Shown here piece by piece: positions 56,080 to 63,626 of a DNA stretch of 64,000 nucleotides (positions within the stretch are counted from its first letter, which is position 1; each line of letters starts with the position of its first letter). A program made the translations under genes and the position numbers. Origin of the DNA: Solimonas aquatica (GTDB lineage: Bacteria > Pseudomonadota > Gammaproteobacteria > Nevskiales > Nevskiaceae); assembly GCF_900111015.1 (NCBI RefSeq), contig NZ_FOFS01000010.1, forward strand, positions 152,665 through 216,664. Direction: 5' to 3'. Below the pieces are notes generated by a model. The model was given only the letters and a program-made list of their open reading frames with translations. It did no database searches and was not told the origin of the DNA.

Positions 56080-58080
56080 TCAGACGGATGCGAGCTGCTG
56101 CGTGCGCGCGTCTTCCACGCGGCGCACCTGCTCGGACTTGATGTAGAAGTCGCGCTTGTAGTTGAAGGTGTGGATGATCGCGGACAGCACCAGGCTGAAG
56201 AACGCCGCCGCGCCCAGCCACCAGATGTGCCAGATCAGGGCGAAGCCGCACACCGCGCTGATCGACGCCAGGGTGAAACCGGCCGCCGTGCCGCTGGGCA
56301 TGTGGATGTCGATGAAGCCCTTCTGCGGACGCACATAGCCGCGCTGCTTCATATCCCACCAGGCGTCCTGGTCATGCACCACCGGCGTGAACGCGAAGTT
56401 GTATTCCGGCGGCGGCGAGGACGTGGACCATTCCAGGGTGCGCGCGTTCCAGGGATCGCCCGAGACATCACGCAGCGACTCGCGGTCGCGGATGCTCACC
56501 ACCAGCTGGATCAGGAAGCTGAGGATGCCGAGCAGGATCAGGAAGGCGCCGATGGCGGCAATCACGAACCAGATCTGCAGCGAGGGATCATCGAAGTGGC
56601 TGACGCGGCGCGTCACGCCCATCAGGCCCAGCACGTAAAGCGGCATGAAGGCGAGCAGGAAGCCCACCAGCCAGAACCAGAACGAGCACTTGCCCCAGAA
56701 CTCGTTGAGCCTGAAGCCGGCGACCTTGGGGAACCAGTAGGAGATGGCGGCGAACACGCCGAACACCACGCCGCCGATGATCACATTGTGGAAGTGCGCG
56801 ATCAGGAACAGCGAGTTGTGCAGCACGAAGTCGGCCGGCGGCACCGCCAGCAGCACGCCGGTCATGCCACCGATCACGAAGGTGAGCATGAAGCCGATGG
56901 TCCAGAGCATGGGCAGCTCGAAACGGATGCGGCCGCGATACATGGTGAACAGCCAGTTGAACATCTTCGCGCCCGTGGGGATCGAGATGATCATGGTGGT
57001 GATGCCGAAGAAGCTGTTGACGCTGGCGCCCGAGCCCATGGTGAAGAAGTGATGCAGCCACACCAGATAGGACAGGATGGTGATCACCACCGTGGCGTAG
57101 ACCATCGAGGTGTAGCCGAACAGGCGCTTGCCGCTGAAGGTGGCCACCACTTCGGAGAACACGCCGAACACCGGCAGGATCAGGATGTAGACCTCGGGGT
57201 GGCCCCAGATCCAGATCAGGTTCACGTACATCATCGGGTTGCCGCCGAGATCGTTCGTGAAGAAATTGGTGTCGACGTAGCGGTCCAGCGAGAGCAGCAC
57301 CAGCACCGCGGTCAGCACCGGGAAGGCGGCGACGATCAGCACGTTGGTGCACAGCGCGGTCCAGGTGAACACCGGCATCTTCATCAGCGTCATGCCCGGC
57401 GCGCGCATCTTGACGATGGTCACGATCAGGTTCACGCCCGAGAGCAGGGTTCCGACACCGGCGATCTGCAGCGCCCAGATGTAGTAGTCCACACCCACGT
57501 CGGGGCTGTAATCCAGGCCCGAGAGCGGCGGATAGGCCAGCCAGCCGGTCTTGGCGAACTCGCCGACGAACAGCGAGAGCATGACCAGCATCGCGCCGGC
57601 CACGGTCATCCAGTAGCTGAAGTTGTTGAGGAAGGGGAAGGCCACGTCGCGCGCGCCGATCTGCAGCGGCACCACGTAGTTCATCAGGCCCGTCACCAGC
57701 GGCATGGCCACGAAGAAGATCATGATCACGCCGTGGGCGGTGAAGATCTGGTCGTAGTGATGCGGCGGCAGATAGCCGAGGTTGTCGCCGAAGGCCATGG
57801 CCTGCTGCAGGCGCATCATGATGGCGTCGGCGAAGCCGCGCAGCATCATCACCAGACCCAGGATGATGTACATCACGCCGATGCGCTTGTGGTCGATGCT
57901 GCACACCCACTCACGCCAGATATAGCCCCACTTGCCCAGCTTGGTCACCCAGGCGAACACCCCCAGGCCGGCCAGCGCGGTGCCGATGAAGGTCCAGAGC
58001 AGAATCGGCTCGTGGTAGGGAATGGCCGCAAGGCTCAGGCGGCCGAACAGCAGGTTCATGAGGTCGGAACGTTCTTGCAT
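56080..58080 (-). CDS. cyoB: Cytochrome o ubiquinol oxidase subunit I
   Basis: The 666-residue catalytic subunit that reduces O2 and pumps protons. CyoB-type signatures are the N-terminal extra helix, the low-spin heme ligand in [15 protein letters not shown], the CuB His-Tyr region [13 protein letters not shown], the HH pair in [11 protein letters not shown], and the heme-binding [16 protein letters not shown]. The E-x-x-x-x-P-E region is lacking, as in quinol oxidases. Length matches E. coli (663). Lies 4 bp after cyoA. Confidence 0.97.
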   Translation of the reverse strand: MQERSDLMNLLFGRLSLAAIPYHEPILLWTFIGTALAGLGVFAWVTKLGKWGYIWREWVCSIDHKRIGVMYIILGLVMMLRGFADAIMMRLQQAMAFGDNLGYLPPHHYDQIFTAHGVIMIFFVAMPLVTGLMNYVVPLQIGARDVAFPFLNNFSYWMTVAGAMLVMLSLFVGEFAKTGWLAYPPLSGLDYSPDVGVDYYIWALQIAGVGTLLSGVNLIVTIVKMRAPGMTLMKMPVFTWTALCTNVLIVAAFPVLTAVLVLLSLDRYVDTNFFTNDLGGNPMMYVNLIWIWGHPEVYILILPVFGVFSEVVATFSGKRLFGYTSMVYATVVITILSYLVWLHHFFTMGSGASVNSFFGITTMIISIPTGAKMFNWLFTMYRGRIRFELPMLWTIGFMLTFVIGGMTGVLLAVPPADFVLHNSLFLIAHFHNVIIGGVVFGVFAAISYWFPKVAGFRLNEFWGKCSFWFWLVGFLLAFMPLYVLGLMGVTRRVSHFDDPSLQIWFVIAAIGAFLILLGILSFLIQLVVSIRDRESLRDVSGDPWNARTLEWSTSSPPPEYNFAFTPVVHDQDAWWDMKQRGYVRPQKGFIDIHMPSGTAAGFTLASISAVCGFALIWHIWWLGAAAFFSLVLSAIIHTFNYKRDFYIKSEQVRRVEDARTQQLASV

Positions 58081-58084
58081 GGTC

Positions 58085-59248
58085 TTATCTCGTCACCGTG
58101 GCGGCAGCGGCCAGGGTGTTGGTGTCCGTCAGGAAGCTGAGCGTCTCGCCTTGCGGCTGCGCGCGGGTTGGGCTGGCTTCCACGGCGCTTCGCGCGGCCT
58201 TCTCCCCTGCGCCCTCGCCCGCGAGCGGGGCAAGAGCAGCCTGGCCACGCTCGCTCGCGCACAGCGACATCACGTAATCGCGACGGCGCTCCTCGTCGTA
58301 GCGCAGACGCGCCACGTTGTGGATGCCGGCCAGGCCCAGGCCGCCGCGCGCGTCGATGGCCATCATGTCGCGCATGCACATCTTGTTGGGATCGACGCAG
58401 AGATTGAGCACCTTGTCGAACAGCTGCGGCGCCACCTTGGCGTAGTAACGCACCGGATCGCGACGGCTGGGCTTCTCCAGGGCGCGATAGGCCTCGCGGC
58501 TGAGTTCGTCACCGCTGTTGCGCGCGCGCTTCACCCAGTTGTCGAAATCCAGTTCCGACATGCCCAGGAAGCGGAAGCGCATGTCGGAGAAGCCGGCGCC
58601 GCTGTAATTGGCGGAGAAGCCTTCGTAATCACCGGCGGTGTTGATCACCGCATGCAGCTTGGTCAGCATCGCCGGCATGGCGTAGATCTGGCCGGCCAGC
58701 GCCGGGATGTACAGCGAGTTCATCACCGAGGTGGCGGTGATGGAAAACTCGATGGGCCGGTCCACCGGCGCCGCCAGCTGGTTGACCGTGGCGATGCCGT
58801 AGTCCGGGTAGATGAACAGCCACTTCCAGTCCATGGCCACCACCTGCACCTTCAGCGGCGCCGGCTGCGGCTTGCTGGCGTCGGCGGCAACGGTCTGCTG
58901 CAGCGGCCGGTACGGGTCCAGGGTGTGCGTGGTGACCCAGGTGATCGCGCCCAGGGCGATGATGATGAGCAGCGGCGCCGACCAGATCACCAGCTCCAGG
59001 CTGGTGGAGTGGTTCCACTCCGGATCGTATTCGGCCTCGGTGTTCGAGGCGCGGTAGCGCCAGGCAAAAATCACCGTGAGCGCCATCACCGGCAGCACGA
59101 TCAGCAACATCAGGATGGTGGAGACCACCACCAGATTGGCCTGACGCTGGGCGATTTCGCCGAAGGGTTTGAGCACGATGGCGTCGCAACCGCTGAGCAG
59201 CCCCAGCAGGGGCAGCAGCGGCAGAAAGCGCAGAAAACGGGCGGGCAT
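58085..59248 (-). CDS. cyoA: Cytochrome o ubiquinol oxidase subunit II
   Basis: A 387-residue lipoprotein subunit (lipobox LLSGC, Cys21) with two membrane helices and a cupredoxin domain. The Cu_A Cys ligands are missing (around [20 protein letters not shown]), so it is a quinol rather than cytochrome c oxidase. About 70 residues longer than E. coli CyoA (315). The extra C-terminal part contains [13 protein letters not shown], which is a translated copy of an intergenic palindromic repeat. Start ATG 59248; a GTG at 59263 is possible. First gene of cyoABCD-surf1; no cyoE (heme O synthase) follows. Confidence 0.94.
   Translation of the reverse strand: MPARFLRFLPLLPLLGLLSGCDAIVLKPFGEIAQRQANLVVVSTILMLLIVLPVMALTVIFAWRYRASNTEAEYDPEWNHSTSLELVIWSAPLLIIIALGAITWVTTHTLDPYRPLQQTVAADASKPQPAPLKVQVVAMDWKWLFIYPDYGIATVNQLAAPVDRPIEFSITATSVMNSLYIPALAGQIYAMPAMLTKLHAVINTAGDYEGFSANYSGAGFSDMRFRFLGMSELDFDNWVKRARNSGDELSREAYRALEKPSRRDPVRYYAKVAPQLFDKVLNLCVDPNKMCMRDMMAIDARGGLGLAGIHNVARLRYDEERRRDYVMSLCASERGQAALAPLAGEGAGEKAARSAVEASPTRAQPQGETLSFLTDTNTLAAAATVTR
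58198..58240. repeat. CTCTCCC-type palindromic repeat inside cyoA
   Basis: CCTTCTCCCCTGCGCCCTCG-type sequence with the central CCCGCGAGCGGGG dyad at 58217-58230, related to the intergenic repeats at 60752-60792 and 60841-60882. It is in frame on the minus strand and gives [14 protein letters not shown] in the CyoA tail. Confidence 0.7.
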
Positions 59249-59409
59249 GGAAGGTCGTAGCACTGGCAGCTTTGAGAATGGCCGCGACTGTAAGCAGCTC
59301 GCCGTCCGGCGGCGATTGGACGTTTTGTCCTATCGCCGCGGCGGCGCGCTTGTGCGAGGGTGTACGCTTGCCAAAACCGCTATTGCCTGTGCCGGAGACC
59401 GCGTCGCAC

Positions 59410-60744
59410 ATGTCCACCGTCAGCTCCCCCACCGCCCCCCCCGCCGCCCCGGCCCGCCACCACGGCGTGGCGCCCGGCGAGATCGCCATCGGCGTGATCA
59501 TCGGCCGCGTCTCGGAGTTCTTCGACTTCTTCGTGTTCGGCCTGGCCTCGGTGCTGGTGTTCCCGAAGCTGTTCTTCCCCTTCGCCGCGCCGCTGCAGGC
59601 CACGCTGTATTCCTTTGCGCTGTTCTCGCTGGCCTTCGTGGCGCGCCCCATCGGCTCGCTGCTGTTCAAGTACATCCACGTCTGGTACGGCCGCGGCACC
59701 AAGCTGACCGTGGCGCTGTTCCTGCTGGGCACCAGCACTGCCGGCATCGCCTTTTTGCCGGGCTATGGCGAGCTGGGCGAGACCGCCATCGTGCTGCTGG
59801 CCCTGCTGCGCATCGGCCAGGGTCTGGGTCAGGCCGGCAGCTGGGACGGCCTGCCCTCGCTGCTGGCGCTCAATGCGCCGCGCGCCAAGCGTGGCTGGTA
59901 CGCGATGATTCCGCAGCTGGGCGCGCCGCTGGGCTTTGCCCTGGCCGCCGGCCTGTTCACCCTGCTGACCATGAGCCTGGGCGAGATCGACTTCCTCGAC
60001 TGGGGCTGGCGCTATCCCTTCTACGTGGCCTTCGCCATCAACGTGGTGGCGCTGTTCTCGCGCCTGCGTCTGGTGATGACGCCGGAGTTCTCCGAGCTGC
60101 TCAGCACCCGTCAGCTGCAGCCCAGCCCGCTGCGCGAGCTGATGCGCGAACAGGGCTCCAATGTGCTGATTGGCAGCCTCGCGCCGCTGGCCAGCTACGC
60201 GCTGTTCCATCTGGTCACCATCTTCCCGCTGTCCTGGGCCACGCTGTTCGCGCGCCAGGAGCTGAGCGGCATCCTGATCGTGCAGCTGATCGGCGCGGGC
60301 CTGGCGGTGCTGAGCATGATGGCCTCGGGCAAGATCGCCGACCGCATCGGCCGTCGCCCCACCCTGGCCATCGGCGGCATTCTCATCGCCATCTTCAGCG
60401 GCAACGTGCCGCTGATGCTCAATGGCAATGTGCTGGGCGGTTATGTGTTCATCCTGCTGGGCTTCGTGCTGCTGGGCTTCTCGCACGCCCAGGCCGCCGG
60501 CGCGGTGAACTCCGCGTTCGAAGCGCGCTACCGCTACACCGGCGCGATTCTGGTGTCCGACATGGGCTGGCTGTTCGGCGCCGGCTTCGCGCCCCTGGTC
60601 GCGCTGCTGCTGGCCGCCGAACTGGGCATGGGCTATGTGGGCCTGTACCTGTCGTCCGGCGCCATCGGCACCCTGGCCGCGCTGGGCATCAACCGCAGCC
60701 TGGAAATGCGCGACGACGAATCGGGCCCGAACGCGCCGGATTGA
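59410..60744 (+). CDS. MFS transporter, metabolite:H+ symporter (MHS) type
   Basis: A 444-residue 12-helix transporter. The GRVSEFFDFFVFGLASVLVF start helix, FSLAFVARPIGSLLFKYIHV loop 2-3 (a form of the MFS GxLxDRxGRK region), WDGLPSLLALNAP and GKIADRIGRRPTLAIGGILI are typical of the MHS branch (ProP/ShiA/CitA-like). Substrate unknown; the MHS family moves organic acids, shikimate, betaine or phthalate-type compounds. Start ATG 59410 gives the short Ser/Pro-rich cytosolic tail usual for the family. Divergent from cyoA and convergent with zwf. Confidence 0.85.
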   Translation: MSTVSSPTAPPAAPARHHGVAPGEIAIGVIIGRVSEFFDFFVFGLASVLVFPKLFFPFAAPLQATLYSFALFSLAFVARPIGSLLFKYIHVWYGRGTKLTVALFLLGTSTAGIAFLPGYGELGETAIVLLALLRIGQGLGQAGSWDGLPSLLALNAPRAKRGWYAMIPQLGAPLGFALAAGLFTLLTMSLGEIDFLDWGWRYPFYVAFAINVVALFSRLRLVMTPEFSELLSTRQLQPSPLRELMREQGSNVLIGSLAPLASYALFHLVTIFPLSWATLFARQELSGILIVQLIGAGLAVLSMMASGKIADRIGRRPTLAIGGILIAIFSGNVPLMLNGNVLGGYVFILLGFVLLGFSHAQAAGAVNSAFEARYRYTGAILVSDMGWLFGAGFAPLVALLLAAELGMGYVGLYLSSGAIGTLAALGINRSLEMRDDESGPNAPD

Positions 60745-60751
60745 TGTGACA

Positions 60752-60792
60752 GCCCCCTCTCCCCAAGCCCTCTCCCGCGAGGGGAGAGGGGC
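60752..60792. repeat. CTCTCCC-type palindromic repeat, first copy
   Basis: GCCCCCTCTCCCCAAGCCCT followed by CTCCCGCGAGGGGAGAGGGG. The stem CCCTCTCCC-GCGA-GGGGAGAGG can fold strongly and, together with the inverted copy at 60841-60882, lies between the convergent MFS and zwf genes, where it may act as a bidirectional stop. Confidence 0.75.
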
Positions 60793-60840
60793 TTTAGACT
60801 GGATGGGGAATTGAAGGCTTCAAGCTCGAACGGCTCTCTT

Positions 60841-60882
60841 CCCCTCTCCCCTCGCGGGAGAGGGGTCAGGGGAGAGGGGGGC
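60841..60882. repeat. CTCTCCC-type palindromic repeat, inverted copy
   Basis: CCCCTCTCCCCTCGCGGGAG then AGGGGTCAGGGGAGAGGGGG, the reverse-oriented partner of the copy at 60752-60792; 48 bp separate them. It ends 5 bp before the zwf stop codon. Confidence 0.75.
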
Positions 60883-60887
60883 TCCGC

Positions 60888-62351
60888 TCAACTCCCCAAC
60901 TTGTTCGGATCCCGCCACGCCCGCTCGAAGGGCAGACGCCAGGCATGCGGCGCAATCAGCTGGTGGATGGACTTCGGCCCCCAGGACTCCGGTTGATACA
61001 AGCGCACCGGCGGCGGTGAATCCAGCAGCGGCATCGACACCTCCCACAGCCGCTCGATGCCCTCGGCAGTGGTGAACAGCGTGCGGTCGCCGCGCATCGC
61101 GTCGAGAATCAGACGCTCGTAGGCTTCCAGCACCTCGCCCATCAGGCCGGTGTCGTGCATCGCGAACTGCAGGCTGAGCTTGTCCAGGCGAAAGCCCGGG
61201 CCCGGCCGCTTGCCGTAGAAGGAGAGCGACATCTTCGAGGCATCGGCCAGATCGAAGGTGAGATGGTCCGGGCCCTGCGCGCCCACGCCCGAACCCGGCG
61301 GAAACATGCTCTTGGGCGGCTCGCGAAAGGCGATGGAAATGATGCGCTGGCCCTCGGCCATGCGCTTGCCGGTGCGCAGGAAGAACGGCACGCCCGCCCA
61401 GCGCCAGTTGTCGATGAAGCACTTCAGGGCAATGAAGGTTTCGGTCTCCGACTCCGGCGCCACGCCCTGTTCTTCGCGATAACCCACGTACTGACCGCGC
61501 ACCACGTCCGCCGGATGCAGCGGCAGCATGCTGCGGAACACCTTGTTCTTTTCCTCGCTGATCGGCCCCGGCTCCAGGGCCGTGGGCGGCTCCATGGCCA
61601 TGAACGCGAGAATCTGGAACAGATGCGTCACCACCATGTCGCGGTAGGCGCCGGTCTGCTCGTAGAAGCCCGCGCGCTGCCCCAGGCTCAGCATCTCCGG
61701 CACATCGATCTGCACGTGATCGATGAAATTGCGGTTCCAGATCGGCTCGAACAGACCGTTGGCGAAGCGGAAGGCCAGAATGTTCTGCGCCGCCTCCTTG
61801 CCCAGGAAGTGATCGATGCGAAAGATGCGGCTTTCATCGAACACCTCGTGCAGCTTGGCATTGAGCGAGCGCGCCGACGCCAGATCGGTGCCGAAAGGCT
61901 TCTCCATGATGATGCGCGCGTCCTGCACCAGGTCCGCATCCGCCAGCAGCCGCACGGCGGAGAGCGCCGCGCTGGGCGGCACGCTCAGATAATGCAGGCG
62001 CCGGCTTTCCGCGCCGAAAGACTGCTCGGCTTTCGTCACCGCCGCCTTCAGTGCCGCCGGCCCGGCGGACAGCGGCACATAGTCGAGGGTTGCTGCAAAG
62101 GCATTCCAGGCCGCGTCGGAAAGCTTGCGACTGCCGAAGGCATCCAGGGCCTGGCGCGTGATCTGGCGGAAGCCATCGGCATCCAGCGCATCCAATGACA
62201 CGCCGATGATGCGGCAGTCCGGAATGAAGCCGCTGGTGGCCAGATGGCACAAGCCCGGCAGCAGCTTGCGCTTGGCCAGATCACCCGTCGCCCCGAACAA
62301 GACCACCACCTGCGGGTGACGCGGACCGACACCGGGCGGAACCTTGGCCAT
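60888..62351 (-). CDS. zwf: Glucose-6-phosphate 1-dehydrogenase
   Basis: Oxidises glucose-6-phosphate to 6-phosphogluconolactone, making NADPH (entry to pentose phosphate and Entner-Doudoroff routes). 487 residues from MAKVPPGVGPRHPQ (ATG 62351, CAGGAG upstream). The dinucleotide motif VVLFGATGDLAKRKLLPGL, a METPFG-like IIMEKPFGTDLAS, the active-site RIDHFLGKEAAQN and WAGVPFFLRTGKRM are all present. The usual partners pgl and edd are not adjacent, so zwf stands alone here. It borders the integron cassette region. Confidence 0.97.
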   Translation of the reverse strand: MAKVPPGVGPRHPQVVVLFGATGDLAKRKLLPGLCHLATSGFIPDCRIIGVSLDALDADGFRQITRQALDAFGSRKLSDAAWNAFAATLDYVPLSAGPAALKAAVTKAEQSFGAESRRLHYLSVPPSAALSAVRLLADADLVQDARIIMEKPFGTDLASARSLNAKLHEVFDESRIFRIDHFLGKEAAQNILAFRFANGLFEPIWNRNFIDHVQIDVPEMLSLGQRAGFYEQTGAYRDMVVTHLFQILAFMAMEPPTALEPGPISEEKNKVFRSMLPLHPADVVRGQYVGYREEQGVAPESETETFIALKCFIDNWRWAGVPFFLRTGKRMAEGQRIISIAFREPPKSMFPPGSGVGAQGPDHLTFDLADASKMSLSFYGKRPGPGFRLDKLSLQFAMHDTGLMGEVLEAYERLILDAMRGDRTLFTTAEGIERLWEVSMPLLDSPPPVRLYQPESWGPKSIHQLIAPHAWRLPFERAWRDPNKLGS

Positions 62352-62420
62352 GAACGCGCTCCTGAATTGCTTTGGGGCAGATGATTTCAGGGATGCAAGA
62401 CGGGGGCCAGTGGCGAGGGG

Positions 62421-62463
62421 TGCGGGAGGCGGTGGGAGGCGGTGGGAGGCGGTGGGAGGCGGA
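62421..62463. repeat. Decamer tandem repeat in the zwf leader
   Basis: About four copies of GGTGGGAGGC (the first is TGCGGGAGGC) lie 70-112 bp upstream of the zwf start codon. The array is G-rich on the plus strand. Nearby, CGGACT-TTTTT-AGTCCG at 62512-62528 forms a small hairpin. No gene lies in 62352-62650. Confidence 0.75.
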
Positions 62464-62635
62464 GAATTGGGGCTGGTCAGCGGGGGCAGCGATGGGCAAC
62501 GCAAACCCATCCGGACTTTTTTAGTCCGCCCTAAAAGCCGGACCGCGAACCAAGTCATTGTTTCGGCGGGAAGCTGTGCAAGGCTGAATTGAATTAGGCG
62601 GAAGGCGGGGCTAGGCTGAGGGCCATCTAAATCTA

Positions 62636-62642
62636 GTTGGGC
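62636..62642 (+). other. Left boundary of the cassette array (core site GTTGGGC)
   Basis: GTTGGGC fits the GTTRRRY recombination core and is the exact complement of the R'' box GCCCAAC at 63175-63181 of the following attC, as expected if cassette 1 (62637-63236) was inserted here. No R'' partner or attC fold lies upstream, so this is either an attI-like or a secondary site. GGCCATCTAAATCTA just before it recalls the run-up to the attI1 core. Confidence 0.7.
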
Positions 62643-62650
62643 CTAAAAGA

Positions 62651-63232
62651 ATGAAAACCACAATCTCAATGTTCGTGTTACTAGCCGCGGCGACTGTGAG
62701 TCAAGTCAGTGTGGCCGCCCCTGTCGGTGATTGTGCAGGTACACCACCGGAGGCGGTCGTTGAGCTACCACCTCCCTTAAACTCGTGGGGGCAAATCGCG
62801 TGTACGCCGTATGGCCATATTCTCACCAATAAGGAGGGCTGGGTCTGGTCTAACCCAGGCTCATACTCACCGGTATTTGTGCCTTCTCAGATGGTCCGAG
62901 ACAGGCCCGAGGAAGTCGGAAACAAGTCGTACTTTAAAAGCATCGCCATGGTCAAAGTCAGCGGCGCAGAGTTTGAAAGCGCCTACGGTGCCTTCCACAC
63001 CGGGCTGGATAAAGACGAGGCAATCCCTGTCGGCTATAGGCTCGACGCAACATCGGTGTCCGGAAAGTCGCTGAAGCTTTACTTCTTCGACTATGGCAGT
63101 AGTGCGTGGGGCATTTGGTGCCGTGAAACTTGCGCAGCAGATTCAAGATTTATGCTCTTAAATATGGCGCAGCGGCCCAACAAGGCATTCAACCCGACGG
63201 CCTCGCCTTCGGCGAGCCCGCGGGTTAATTAA
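62651..63232 (+). CDS. Integron cassette 1: secreted protein of unknown function
   Basis: A 193-residue protein with a signal peptide (MKTTISMFVLLAAATVSQVS, cleavage near VAA-APVG). Four cysteines (GDCAGT, IACTPYG, GIWCRETCAAD) suggest disulfides in the periplasm. No domain recognised. The last 20 or so residues (RPNKAFNPTASPSASPRVN) are encoded by the attC site itself, a common feature of cassette genes. GC content is clearly lower than in the housekeeping genes. Ribosome-binding site is weak (AAAAGA). Starts 9 bp after the cassette boundary. Confidence 0.75.
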   Translation: MKTTISMFVLLAAATVSQVSVAAPVGDCAGTPPEAVVELPPPLNSWGQIACTPYGHILTNKEGWVWSNPGSYSPVFVPSQMVRDRPEEVGNKSYFKSIAMVKVSGAEFESAYGAFHTGLDKDEAIPVGYRLDATSVSGKSLKLYFFDYGSSAWGIWCRETCAADSRFMLLNMAQRPNKAFNPTASPSASPRVN

Positions 63233-63242
63233 GGCGTTAGCG
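63175..63242 (+). other. attC recombination site of cassette 1
   Basis: A 68-bp attC. R'' GCCCAAC (63175-63181); L'' TTCAACCCG (63188-63196); central stem CTCGCC/GGCGAG; L' CGGGTTAA (63221-63228); R' GTTAGCG (63236-63242). L'' has one extra C relative to L', which would be the extrahelical base that sets strand choice. Recombination would occur after G63236. Confidence 0.9.
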
Positions 63243-63245
63243 CTC

Positions 63246-63554
63246 ATGAAAAACATCCAAGTCTTCGACGGTGCCCGGAACGCCGTGTATGACATCTTCT
63301 CTGCCACGGACGAAGAGTTCAATCTCATTTTTCCGGCTGGCCAGGATGTTGCGTTCATCGATGAGGTCTATGAGCGTGGAGACGCAAATCAATTGGACGC
63401 TACGTTCAACTTAATATGGACGCGGCGCATACCGAAGCGAGAAGCTCAAGGCATTCACGGGCTGCTCTTCTACGAATTGGACGAGAAGAAGATTTACTAC
63501 CCCACAAGGAAAGATGAAGAAGCAACCAACCCTGATGGCGGCCGGCTTCGTTGA
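63246..63554 (+). CDS. Integron cassette 2: protein of unknown function
   Basis: A 102-residue soluble protein, not recognised. It begins MKNIQVFDGARNAVYDIFSA only 3 bp after the attC R' box, so translation initiation depends on attC sequence. It is acidic with aromatic residues (TDEEFNLIFPAGQDVAFIDE, WTRRIPKREAQG, LLFYELDEKKIYYPTRKDEE). The pattern of two small domains of beta-strands fits many small cassette proteins of unknown role; toxin, antitoxin or immunity functions are possible but not shown. Confidence 0.75.
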   Translation: MKNIQVFDGARNAVYDIFSATDEEFNLIFPAGQDVAFIDEVYERGDANQLDATFNLIWTRRIPKREAQGIHGLLFYELDEKKIYYPTRKDEEATNPDGGRLR

Positions 63555-63562
63555 GAGAGCGG

Positions 63563-63626
63563 CGCTAACTAGCGGTTCAACGCGACGGGCCATAAAGCCG
63601 GCCCGCGCGTTAACCTGGCGTTGGGC
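63563..63626 (+). other. attC recombination site of cassette 2
   Basis: A 64-bp attC. R'' CGCTAAC (63563-63569) is the exact complement of GTTAGCG at 63236-63242, the left end of this cassette. L'' GTTCAACGCG (63575-63584) pairs with L' CGCGTTAAC (63606-63614) with an extra C. R' is GTTGGGC (63620-63626). Cassette 2 spans 63237-63620. Confidence 0.9.

Noticed and set aside
62352..62635. A third attC or intI between zwf and the array
   Set aside because: No RYYYAAC box pairs with the core at 62636 and no integrase-like reading frame is present in this stretch.
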